A DNA stretch of 64,000 nt from positions 124,001 through 188,000 of the forward strand of contig NZ_CYSB01000038.1 in the NCBI RefSeq assembly GCF_001458255.1, in the 5' to 3' direction. Origin of the DNA: Thalassovita autumnalis. GTDB lineage: Bacteria; Pseudomonadota; Alphaproteobacteria; Rhodobacterales; Rhodobacteraceae. The translations under genes were made by a program, and so were the position numbers. This document shows, in pieces, positions 33,715 to 41,435 of the stretch; the first letter of the stretch is position 1, and each line of letters begins with the position of its first letter. The notes below the pieces were generated by a model that saw only the letters and a program-made list of their open reading frames with translations, was not told the DNA's origin and searched no databases.

Positions 33715-34776
33715 TTATTGCAGGTCAGCGTCGCGGGCGCCGTTGATGTCTGCCTCAGCCGCGGCAACCGCTTCGGTCAGCGCGTTGAAGGCCATCTCAC
33801 CCTTGTCGACGTTGGTTTTGAACCAGTCGTAAACGGGCGAAGCGGCTTCTTTGAAGGCCGCTTTCTGGGCCGGGGTCGGCACGTAAAGGTCCCCGCCACC
33901 AGCAACGAACTCTTCATAGGCGGCGATGGATTTACGCTTGGGCGAGGCAAAGGTTGCCTGTTGCAGCGCGTAGAAGCCATCCACCACCACGCGGCGCATA
34001 TCTTCGGGCATGCCGGTGAAGGTTTCGTTACTCATCCACCACAGCGCACCCATGTAGGCGTGGCCGTCCAGGGTGACATACTGCAGGCCGGCATCGGGGA
34101 ATTTCATGCCCATGATGTCGGTGATGCCGTTTTTAGACCCTTCAACCACACCGGTCTGGAACGAGGTGAACAGTTCAGGCCACGGGATCGGGGTGGGCGA
34201 GGCGCCCAGTGCCTTAACCAGTTCCTGCGGCAGGTCGGCAACCACGGTACGGATCTTCAGACCTTCCATATCGGCAGGTTCCGCCACGCGGCGTTTGGTG
34301 TTGGCAAAGTTGCGCCAGCCGCCGGTGTTGCCGATGGTCATCAGGCGGATGGTGTCGCCGCTGTCTGCCAGCGCCATCTGGCGCAGGGTGCGGGTGAACT
34401 CACCCGACAGCACATGTTCCGCAACACGGTCGTCCGCCATCAGGTAAGGCAGGTCCAGCACCTGAACATAGGGGAATAGGCCAGCGGCCCCGCCCGAGGT
34501 CGAGATGTAGACGTCGATCGAACCGTCAGCCACACCCTGCAGACATTCCGCACCGTTCGAGCACAGCTGGGTGCCGATGAACAGCTCTACCTCGATGGCG
34601 CCGTTGGAGGCAGCCTCGACGTAGTTTTTGAACACGACCAGACCGTCATAGTCTTCGTCGTTTTCGTTCGAGTTGGCGGTGGCCCGGATGGTGTAATCCG
34701 CAGCCTGCGCCGCAGAGAGTGCGGTGCCAGCCATCAGGCCCGCGAGGGCCAGGGTTTTCAGTGTTTTCTTGAGCAT
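33715..34776 (-). CDS. TRAP transporter solute-binding protein (DctP family)
   Basis: A 353-residue periplasmic binding protein with a Sec signal peptide (LKKTLKTLALAGLMAGTALSAAQA). Family landmarks include EVELFIGTQLCSNGAECLQGVADGSIDV, the arginine-bearing substrate loop MEGLKIRTVVADLPQELVKALG and PWPELFTSFQTGVVEGSKNGI. GGGAGGAACACGC precedes the ATG at 34776. It is the last gene of a six-gene operon headed by a flavin monooxygenase. TRAP systems for sulfonates such as isethionate and taurine are known, so an organosulfonate ligand is a reasonable prediction. The specific ligand is inferred. Confidence 0.9.
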   Translation of the reverse strand: MLKKTLKTLALAGLMAGTALSAAQAADYTIRATANSNENDEDYDGLVVFKNYVEAASNGAIEVELFIGTQLCSNGAECLQGVADGSIDVYISTSGGAAGLFPYVQVLDLPYLMADDRVAEHVLSGEFTRTLRQMALADSGDTIRLMTIGNTGGWRNFANTKRRVAEPADMEGLKIRTVVADLPQELVKALGASPTPIPWPELFTSFQTGVVEGSKNGITDIMGMKFPDAGLQYVTLDGHAYMGALWWMSNETFTGMPEDMRRVVVDGFYALQQATFASPKRKSIAAYEEFVAGGGDLYVPTPAQKAAFKEAASPVYDWFKTNVDKGEMAFNALTEAVAAAEADINGARDADLQ

Positions 34777-34823
34777 GCGTGTTCCTCCCTGAGTGCTCAT
34801 ATTTTGTCTGAAATGGTTAAGGT

Positions 34824-36113
34824 TTAATTGGCGAACCCCGTCAGACGCGGGATCGTCATGGAGATTGCGGGGAAGAAGGTGATCAGGAAGATCACCACCA
34901 CCTCCACCGCAAGGAAAGGCAGAATGGCGCGGGCAATGGTGGTCACCCGTTCACCGGAAACGGCGGAGGCCACAAACAGCACCAGCCCCATCGGCGGTGT
35001 CGCCAGACCGACGGTCAGGTTCACACACATGATGATGGCAAAGTGGATGCTGTCGACGCCAAGGCCGGCAAAGACGGGGCCCAGGATCGGGCCCAGAATG
35101 ATGATCGCGGGGCCTGCGTCCAGGAACATGCCGACGACAAACAGCAAGAGGTTGATCAGGAACAGCAAAAGCAGCGGGTTCTCTGTCAGTGCCAGAATAA
35201 AGGCGGCCAACTGTTCAGGCGCATGGCTGAGCGACACAACGGTTTTGAACGACATGGCCGCGCCCACCAACAAGAGCACCACGGCTGAGGTCAGGCCAGC
35301 GCGGGTCAGCACATCGGGCAGTTCCGAGAACTTCAGCGTCTTGATCACGAAGAGGCCGATGAACAGCGCATAGGCCACGGCCACAGCGGCGGCTTCGGTC
35401 GGGGTGAAGACGCCAGCCAGGATACCGCCCAGAATGATCACCGGGGTCAGCAGCGGGAAAAACGCCTTGAGGCTGGCCTGACCACGTTCGCCCCAAGTCG
35501 CCTTTTGTGAGGCAACGGGGAAGTCATAGCGGTCTGCCATGACCTTGATCATCACCATCAAGCCAATGCCAACCATCACACCGGGCACGATGCCGGCCAG
35601 GAACAGCGCGGCGACGCTTTCGCCCATGACATAGGCGTAGATGATCATGATGCCCGAGGGTGGGATGATCGGGCCGATCACCGAACTTGCGGCGGTGATG
35701 GCGGCGGCAAACTTGCGGCTGTAGCCCTGTTTTTCCATCGCGGGGATCAGCATCGATCCCAGCGCCGAGGTATCCGCCACGGCAGAGCCGGAGAGGCCTG
35801 CAAACAGGATCGAGGACAGCACGTTCACGTGCGCCAGTCCACCGCGAAGGTGCCCCATCAGGGCCTGTGAAAACTCCACTAGCCGCAGTGTGATGCCACC
35901 GCGGTTCATCAACTCACCCGCCAGCATGAAGAAGGGGATCGCCATCAGCGGGAAGCTGTCCATTCCGTTGTAAAGGTTGCGGTACAGCAGCGTGATGTCA
36001 CGCTCTTGCCCGTTCAGCCACAGCAGCGCGCCGGGGGCGAACAACAGGGCAAAGAACACCGGTAGACCGATGAGAAGAAGCGCCAGAAAGAGGGGCAGGA
36101 ACCAGATGAGCAT
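34824..36113 (-). CDS. TRAP transporter large membrane subunit (DctM family)
   Basis: A 429-residue, roughly 12-span sodium-coupled membrane subunit. It begins MLIWFLPLFLALLLIGLPVF, and contains LSGSAVADTSALGSMLIPAM and PPSGIMIIYAYVMGESVAALF, typical DctM signatures. The ATG at 36113 overlaps the DctQ stop by one base (TAATG) with GGAGG upstream. An upstream in-frame start would lie inside DctQ and is rejected. Confidence 0.93.
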   Translation of the reverse strand: MLIWFLPLFLALLLIGLPVFFALLFAPGALLWLNGQERDITLLYRNLYNGMDSFPLMAIPFFMLAGELMNRGGITLRLVEFSQALMGHLRGGLAHVNVLSSILFAGLSGSAVADTSALGSMLIPAMEKQGYSRKFAAAITAASSVIGPIIPPSGIMIIYAYVMGESVAALFLAGIVPGVMVGIGLMVMIKVMADRYDFPVASQKATWGERGQASLKAFFPLLTPVIILGGILAGVFTPTEAAAVAVAYALFIGLFVIKTLKFSELPDVLTRAGLTSAVVLLLVGAAMSFKTVVSLSHAPEQLAAFILALTENPLLLLFLINLLLFVVGMFLDAGPAIIILGPILGPVFAGLGVDSIHFAIIMCVNLTVGLATPPMGLVLFVASAVSGERVTTIARAILPFLAVEVVVIFLITFFPAISMTIPRLTGFAN

Positions 36114-36703
36114 TATTCGGCGCCTCCCGAGACGACATGGGGCAGGGCAGGCAGCGCGTCGCCGCGGCCCAACAGGCGGATAAATCCGCGCAGGATAAGT
36201 TCGATGTTCACAGCAATAAGCATCGCCACCCCAATAAGGAGCGACAGCATCATCCAGCTGCGGGGGATGCGGTACCAACTGTCAAAGCTGAGCGAAGTCG
36301 GCAGGTAGAGCGAGGCGGTGGCGAAACGGCCGCCGATGCCGGTGACCTCTTTGTAGCCGATTTGCACAGCGATCACCAAAACGGTGAGGGACACGCACAG
36401 CAGCGCCAGCGACAGCAGGCGAATGGCGGTTTTGGGCAGCAGGGCCTCGATCGTATCAATCGCCACAAAACTGCCAGCGCGAAACGCGGTGGGCGCCATC
36501 AGGCCAGCCATCCACAACATGCAGAAACGCGCGGCCTCATCCGGCCAGGGCAGGGCGTTGTTCAGCACATAGCGGCAGAACACCTGCACCAGAATGACCA
36601 CCACCATCGTGGCAATCGCAAACACGCCAATCCAGCGCCCCAGCGCAAGCAGGGGCGTGAGTATCCCGTTAAAGACGCGGGCAAGCGTGATCAGTGCGCC
36701 CAT
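36113..36703 (-). CDS. TRAP transporter small membrane subunit (DctQ family)
   Basis: A 196-residue four-span protein. It shows the DctQ pattern: VILVQVFCRYVLNNALPWPDEAARFCMLWMAG in the first half, then two further hydrophobic segments. GGGAGGAACTGC precedes the ATG at 36703. It lies 84 bases behind the flavin reductase and is coupled to DctM. Confidence 0.9.
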   Translation of the reverse strand: MGALITLARVFNGILTPLLALGRWIGVFAIATMVVVILVQVFCRYVLNNALPWPDEAARFCMLWMAGLMAPTAFRAGSFVAIDTIEALLPKTAIRLLSLALLCVSLTVLVIAVQIGYKEVTGIGGRFATASLYLPTSLSFDSWYRIPRSWMMLSLLIGVAMLIAVNIELILRGFIRLLGRGDALPALPHVVSGGAE

Positions 36704-36787
36704 GCAGTTCCTCCCTTGCCGGGCCTCATTGGACCCTGGCATTTCGCCTCAGCTGTTGGCCCCGCTCCGCAACAGGGCCAGCGCGTT

Positions 36788-37306
36788 TTAATTCGTGGCC
36801 ATTTTGCCCATCTGACCCTTGAAGAAGGTCAGGGCGTCGCCGTCGTCACGCATCTCAGCGCGCAGCACCTCGCCCAGAACGATGGCGTGGTCGCCACCTT
36901 CGTAGATGGCGGTCTGGCGGCATTCGAAACGGGCCAGACATCCATCCAGCACCGGCACACCTTCGTTGTTCAGTTTCAGGCTTTCGCCTTTCAGCCCGGC
37001 AACATCCTTGGCCACGCGCCAGCACAGCTCATCCTGATCAGCGGCCAGAATGTGGATCGCGTAGTGCTGGGCCTTCTCAAAGAAGGGGAAGCGGCGCGAG
37101 TTCTTGTCGGGCGACCACAGCACCAGCGGCGGATCCAGCGAGACGCTGGAAAAGCTGTTGGCGGTGATGGCAACCGGTCCGGCCTCAGACGGGGCGGTGA
37201 CGATGGTCACGCCGGTGGCAAAGCGGCCAAAGGCATCGCGCAGCAGGCGGGTGTTGTTGGGATCAGGCACAAAGCTCTGGCCTGAGGGGGCGAAATCCAT
37301 ATGCAT
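36788..37306 (-). CDS. Flavin reductase, SmoA-like partner of the monooxygenase
   Basis: A 172-residue flavin-reductase-domain protein that supplies reduced FMN from NAD(P)H to a two-component monooxygenase. Visible motifs are RDAFGRFATGVTIVTA, ITANSFSSVSLDPPLVLWS and the C-terminal GGDHAIVLGEV. Its ATG overlaps the aldo/keto reductase stop by one base. Together with the reductase and SsuD-like genes it matches the flavin reductase, aldo/keto reductase and monooxygenase trio of the sulfo-SMO pathway. That assignment depends on gene context. Confidence 0.85.
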   Translation of the reverse strand: MHMDFAPSGQSFVPDPNNTRLLRDAFGRFATGVTIVTAPSEAGPVAITANSFSSVSLDPPLVLWSPDKNSRRFPFFEKAQHYAIHILAADQDELCWRVAKDVAGLKGESLKLNNEGVPVLDGCLARFECRQTAIYEGGDHAIVLGEVLRAEMRDDGDALTFFKGQMGKMATN

Positions 37307-38196
37307 CAGGGCACCTCCGTTCCCAGTGCGGCCTCATAAAGCAGGAACCAGGTTTCCCGATCCAACTGCACCTTCAGCGCGTCGGAAATGGTCTTGATCC
37401 GGTCCAGATTGTTGGTGCCCATCACCGGCAGGATCTTGGCCGGATGACGCAGCAGGAAGGCCACCGCCACCGCAGCGCGGTCGACACCCTGATCGGCGGC
37501 AATTGCGTCCAGACGCTGGGCCAATGGGCTGTCCCCGGTCATCAGGCTGCCACCGCCCAAGGGCGACCATGCCATCAGCGGTGTTGCCTCTTTCTGGTGG
37601 AAGGCCAGATCGCCATTGGTGAAGGGGCTGATTTCGGCCAGCGAAATTTCAATCTGGTTGGTGACCAGCGTGGTTTTCATCGCCGATTGCAGCAGCTCCC
37701 AGTCCCAGGGGCGGAAGTTGGACACCCCGACCGAACGCACCTTGCCTGATGCGACCAGATCATCCAGCGCGGCGCCGGTTTCATTGTGGTCCATCAGCGG
37801 GTCCGGGCGGTGGATCAGCAGCAGATCGATATGGTCAATCGCCATATCCCGCAGCGACATCTCAACCGAGGCTTCGATATGCGCGCGCGAAGTGTCGTAG
37901 TATTTCACCTTCTTATCCGCGTAACGGCCGATCGGCGCGACGATGTCACATTTGGTGACGATCTCCATCTGGTTGCGCAGGCCCGGGTTGGCTTTCAGCG
38001 CGCCGCCCAGGATCGCCTCGGCGACATAGCCGCCGTAGATGTCGGCCTGGTCAAAGGTGGTGATGCCCTGATCCAGACAGGCCTGGATTTTGGCCTCAAC
38101 CGTGGCGGGCGAGGTGTCTTCGACATCGCCGATGCGCCACATGCCGTAAATCAGCTGGCTAAAGGACAGATCAGAGGTGAGGGAAATGCGGTCCAT
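37306..38196 (-). CDS. Aldo/keto reductase, SmoB-like
   Basis: A 296-residue NAD(P)H-dependent reductase. The catalytic tetrad is complete: D49 and Y54 in FDQADIYGG, K82 in IVTKCD and H129 in LLIHRPDP. The cofactor region reads PVMGTNNLDRI. In the sulfo-SMO pathway such an enzyme reduces 6-oxo-glucose, released by desulfonation of sulfoquinovose, to glucose. Its gene overlaps those of the monooxygenase and flavin reductase by one base each, which argues for a shared pathway. Detoxification of another aldehyde product is the alternative. Confidence 0.88.
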   Translation of the reverse strand: MDRISLTSDLSFSQLIYGMWRIGDVEDTSPATVEAKIQACLDQGITTFDQADIYGGYVAEAILGGALKANPGLRNQMEIVTKCDIVAPIGRYADKKVKYYDTSRAHIEASVEMSLRDMAIDHIDLLLIHRPDPLMDHNETGAALDDLVASGKVRSVGVSNFRPWDWELLQSAMKTTLVTNQIEISLAEISPFTNGDLAFHQKEATPLMAWSPLGGGSLMTGDSPLAQRLDAIAADQGVDRAAVAVAFLLRHPAKILPVMGTNNLDRIKTISDALKVQLDRETWFLLYEAALGTEVP

Positions 38197-39350
38197 TAGC
38201 GACGAACTCCTGCGCCAAGGGGGGTGAGGGGGGTAGCGGCCGGAACCCGGCCATATTCATGCGGCAGCGAACAGGTTTTGAGGTTCGGCAGAACCCGCTG
38301 GCCAAAGTGTTTCGCTTCTTCTTCATGCGGATACCCCGACAGGATGAAGGCCCGGATGCCCATTTTCTGATAGGCTTCCAGCTTTGACATAACCTGATCG
38401 GTGGAGCCGACAAGCGCCGCACCGCAGCCCGAACGGGCCCGGCCAACGCCAGTCCAGAGGTTGGGCTCGATGTAGCCGTCATCATCAGCGATATCGCGGT
38501 TCTTGGCCTGATGGCTGACACCCAACGATTTGGCGTCCAGCGCCCGTTCCCGGATCGCCTTGCCCTGATCGTCATCCAGTTTGGAGACGATGTAATCGGC
38601 GTATTCGCGCGCCTCTGCCTCGGTGTCGCGCACGATCACATGGACACGCAGACCGTAGTCCAGCGTGCGGCCGTGTTTCTCGGCAACGGCGTGGACGGCC
38701 TTCATCCGGCCTTCCAGCTCTTCCATCTTTTCCGGCCACATCAGGTAGACGTCGCAATGTTCGCCACACAGCTCCAGCGCGTCGGGCGAATAGCCCCCGA
38801 AGTAGAGCAGCGGACCGCCGGTCTGATAGGGGCGCACCGGATCCGTGGTCAGGCCGGAGAAGTTATAGACCTGACCGGCGTGGTTGATCTCATCCAGGGT
38901 CCAAGCCTGTTTCAGGATCTCCACCACTTCACGCGAACGCTGGTAACGGTAGGGGCTGTCAGCTTTTTCACCGGGGAAGTCCGAGGAGATGATGTTGACC
39001 GTCAGGCGGCCTTCCAGCATGTGATCCAGCGTTGCGATGGTGCGGGCCAGCATGATCGGCTGCATCTCACCGCAGCGCACCGCGGCCAGCATGTTGATCT
39101 TTTCGGTGATCGGTGCACAGCCCGCGACAAAGCTGAGCGTGTCCTGACCCACCTGATAGGACGAGGGGCACAGGATATTGCGGAAGCCCTGCGCCTCGGC
39201 GGTTTTTACGATGTCTGAGCAATGCGACCAGGATGACCGCAGGTCCCCCTCAGGCACGCCCAGAAACTGATAGTCGTCGGAACAGAGTGCGGCGAACCAA
39301 GAAACCTCGGCCGCATCCAGGCCAGCTGAGGTGATTGGGACAACTGTCAT
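38196..39350 (-). CDS. SsuD/luciferase-like FMN monooxygenase, candidate sulfoquinovose monooxygenase
   Basis: A 384-residue group C flavin monooxygenase. SsuD-like features include FRNILCPSSYQVGQDTLSFVAG, INMLAAVRCGEMQPIMLARTIATLDHML, GRLTVNIISSDFPGEKADSPYRYQRSREVV and LLYFGGYSPDALELCGEHCDVYLMW. GGGAGGAATTCGC precedes the ATG. It heads the operon and is followed, with one-base overlaps, by an aldo/keto reductase and a flavin reductase. That trio matches sulfo-SMO, where the enzyme removes sulfite from sulfoquinovose. A plain alkanesulfonate monooxygenase would not need the reductase. No ssuABC or ssuE gene is adjacent. Confidence 0.85.
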   Translation of the reverse strand: MTVVPITSAGLDAAEVSWFAALCSDDYQFLGVPEGDLRSSWSHCSDIVKTAEAQGFRNILCPSSYQVGQDTLSFVAGCAPITEKINMLAAVRCGEMQPIMLARTIATLDHMLEGRLTVNIISSDFPGEKADSPYRYQRSREVVEILKQAWTLDEINHAGQVYNFSGLTTDPVRPYQTGGPLLYFGGYSPDALELCGEHCDVYLMWPEKMEELEGRMKAVHAVAEKHGRTLDYGLRVHVIVRDTEAEAREYADYIVSKLDDDQGKAIRERALDAKSLGVSHQAKNRDIADDDGYIEPNLWTGVGRARSGCGAALVGSTDQVMSKLEAYQKMGIRAFILSGYPHEEEAKHFGQRVLPNLKTCSLPHEYGRVPAATPLTPLGAGVRR

Positions 39351-39416
39351 GCGAATTCCTCCCGAGATTTCGCGGTTATTCGTTTTCGTTCGATTTGCCC
39401 TTGCATAGCAATCGCT

Positions 39417-39441
39417 TTGATGTAGATCAATGGTGCATCAA
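39417..39441. promoter_or_regulatory. Candidate GntR operator in the divergent promoter
   Basis: A palindrome TTGAT-GTAG-ATCAA occupies 39417-39430. Its first half-site TTGATG recurs inverted as CATCAA at 39436-39441. It sits 32 bases before the GntR start and 67 bases before the monooxygenase start, well placed to control both. Recognition by the adjacent regulator is inferred. Confidence 0.5.
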
Positions 39442-39472
39442 TTTTCCTGAGACGAGGGAGGAAGGTCACAGG

Positions 39473-40183
39473 ATGTATGAGAAAGGCGATCGGCCCTCTG
39501 CGCTGCCGATCTATCTGCAAATCTCTGAAGTGCTGATCCGTGAGATCGCTGCGGGCCGCCTGGTAGATGGCTCACGCCTGCCGCCGGAACGTGAATTGGC
39601 CAAGCAACATGGGACCACCGTACGGACCCTACGGAAGGCGCTTGCAGAGCTAGAGAAACAAGGCCTGTTGGAACGGGTCCAGGGTTCGGGCAATTATGTC
39701 CGGGCGGGCGGTGATGTGGACAGCGTCTATTCGATGTTCCGGCTGGAACTTGTCAGCGGCGGTGGCCTGCCCACGGCGGACATTCTGTCGATCGAGGAAT
39801 GTGATAAAAGCGAAAGTTTCCGCACATTCGGGACGTCAAAACGCGGCACGCGAATCAGACGCCTGCGATTCTTGGACAAGCGTCCCATCGCGGTGGAGGA
39901 GATCTGGCTGGACCGGGATGCCGGGGCGGTGGAGCCCGCCCATGTCTCAGATTCGCTATATCGCTACTACAAGATGAAGCTGGGGTTCTGGGTCACCCGG
40001 GCCGAGGATTACGTCAGCATTGGTACCACGCCGGATTGGGCGCCCGCAGGGTTTGGCAAACCGGCCGGGGCGCCGGTGGGCTATATCGAACGGTTGAGTT
40101 GGGCGCAGGCGCCCGCGCCGGTCGAATTTTCGCGAACATGGTTTGACACGGATGTTGCGCATTACGTGCAGCGTCTGAAATGA
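39473..40183 (+). CDS. GntR-family (HutC/UTRA) regulator of the monooxygenase locus
   Basis: A 236-residue regulator. The N-terminal GntR winged helix reads LPIYLQISEVLIREIAAGRLVDGSRLPPERELAKQHGTTVRTLRKALAELEKQGLLERVQGSGNYV. The C-terminal UTRA domain includes RIRRLRFLDKRPIAVEEIWLDRDAG and YIERLSWAQAPAPVEFSRTWF. The ATG at 39473 has GGGAGGAAGG upstream; in-frame codons before it overlap the divergent gene and are not conserved. UTRA domains usually bind sugar phosphates or similar small polar ligands, which would fit a sulfosugar or its product. Confidence 0.88.
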   Translation: MYEKGDRPSALPIYLQISEVLIREIAAGRLVDGSRLPPERELAKQHGTTVRTLRKALAELEKQGLLERVQGSGNYVRAGGDVDSVYSMFRLELVSGGGLPTADILSIEECDKSESFRTFGTSKRGTRIRRLRFLDKRPIAVEEIWLDRDAGAVEPAHVSDSLYRYYKMKLGFWVTRAEDYVSIGTTPDWAPAGFGKPAGAPVGYIERLSWAQAPAPVEFSRTWFDTDVAHYVQRLK

Positions 40184-40192
40184 GGAAGACAA

Positions 40193-41299
40193 ATGAAGAA
40201 ACAGGTTAACTACGGCATCATCGGCTGCGGCATGATGGGGCAGGAACATCTGCGCAATATCGCACTTTTGGAGGGGGCAGAGGTCGCTGTGATCTTTGAA
40301 CCCGATGCCGAGATGGCCGCGAAATCGCAGGCCATCGCGCCAAAGGCGCGGATGGCGGCGGATGTGGTCGATCTGCTGTCTGAGCCGGATTTGGATTGCG
40401 TGCTGATCGCCAGCCCGAACTACCGCCATGTTGAGCAGTTGGAACAGATGGCGGCTGAGCGTCCGGTGCCTGTGCTGGTGGAAAAACCCCTGTTCACCGA
40501 TCCCGCGGATGTGGCCCGGCTGGACCAGTTTATTGCGACCTATCCCGCGCCGGTCTGGGTGGCGATGGAATACCGTTATATGCCGCCCATCGCGGCCCTG
40601 CTAGAGGCGGCAAAAGGCGCAACCGGGGGCATCAAAATGCTGACCATCCGCGAACACCGATTCCCGTTTCTGGAAAAAGTTGGCGATTGGAATCGATTCA
40701 ACCGCTACACTGGTGGCACCTTCGTGGAAAAATGCTGCCACTTCTTTGACTTGATGCGTCTGGTTCTAGGGGCGGAGCCGATCCGCGTGATGGCGTCGGG
40801 CGGTCAGGATGCCAATCACTTGATTGAGGAATATGAAGGCGAGCGCCCCGATATCCTTGATAATGGCTATGTCATTGTGGACTTCGCCGGCGGCGCCCGC
40901 GCCATGCTGGAACTGTGCATGTTCGCCGAAGGCTCCCGCTATCAGGAAGAGGTCAGCGCGGTTGGCCCTGAAGGCAAGATTGAAGCGCTGGTGCCCGGGC
41001 CAGGCCGGTTCTGGCCGGACCACCTGGGCGCCCCGCCTGTGCCGCAACTGATTGAGAGCCCACGTGATCCCAAAGGCCCTGTTGTGCGGGAAATCCCAGT
41101 GGACCCGGAACTGCTGGAAGCGGGCGATCACAACGGCTCGACCTTCTATCAGCACCAGAAGTTCCTGGAACTGGTGCGCGGTGAACGTGACGGGCCCGAG
41201 GTCAGCTTCAACGACGGCAAAATGGCCGTACTGATGGGGATGGCTGCCCAAATCTCGATGAAAGAGGGCCGCGTGGTGGAGATGGCTGAGCTGCTGTGA
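40193..41299 (+). CDS. Gfo/Idh/MocA-fold protein, candidate NAD-dependent sulfoquinovosidase
   Basis: A 368-residue protein with an N-terminal Rossmann domain (YGIIGCGMMGQEHL), VLVEKPLFTDPADV with the EKP lysine, and EYRYMPP and REHRFPFLEKVGDWNRFN in the substrate domain, followed by TFVEKCCHFFDLMRL. It lies nine bases behind the GntR gene, divergent from the monooxygenase operon. Two readings are possible. It may be an ordinary sugar dehydrogenase. Or it may belong with the GH188 NAD-dependent sulfoquinovosidases, which share this fold and would free sulfoquinovose from its glycerol glycoside; no GH31 sulfoquinovosidase is present in the window. The second reading rests on context. Confidence 0.75.
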   Translation: MKKQVNYGIIGCGMMGQEHLRNIALLEGAEVAVIFEPDAEMAAKSQAIAPKARMAADVVDLLSEPDLDCVLIASPNYRHVEQLEQMAAERPVPVLVEKPLFTDPADVARLDQFIATYPAPVWVAMEYRYMPPIAALLEAAKGATGGIKMLTIREHRFPFLEKVGDWNRFNRYTGGTFVEKCCHFFDLMRLVLGAEPIRVMASGGQDANHLIEEYEGERPDILDNGYVIVDFAGGARAMLELCMFAEGSRYQEEVSAVGPEGKIEALVPGPGRFWPDHLGAPPVPQLIESPRDPKGPVVREIPVDPELLEAGDHNGSTFYQHQKFLELVRGERDGPEVSFNDGKMAVLMGMAAQISMKEGRVVEMAELL

Positions 41300-41323
41300 G
41301 CCAGCTCCCGCGTTAAGACAACA

Positions 41324-41352
41324 AAAGCCGCCCCTCAAGGGCGGCTTTCTTT
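41324..41352 (+). terminator. Terminator after the Gfo/Idh/MocA gene
   Basis: A perfect 10-bp stem AAAGCCGCCC (41324-41333) / GGGCGGCTTT (41339-41348) with a CTCAA loop, followed by CTTTG, 25 bases after the stop codon. Confidence 0.85.
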
Positions 41353-41435
41353 GTTCCGAGGGGATCTGATTTGGCTGCGCCCGTATCGCGCCCACGGGGC
41401 GGGTGTGACGCAGGCTCAAAGGCGAGCCTTTGCCA

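Noticed and set aside
36114-36278. N-terminal extension of the DctM reading
   Set aside because: It lies inside dctQ in another frame, and a good start with GGAGG exists at 36113.
38196-39350. Simple alkanesulfonate (ssu) operon
   Set aside because: There is no ssu-type importer beside it, and the tightly coupled aldo/keto reductase is not part of alkanesulfonate use. It remains the main alternative to the sulfosugar model.
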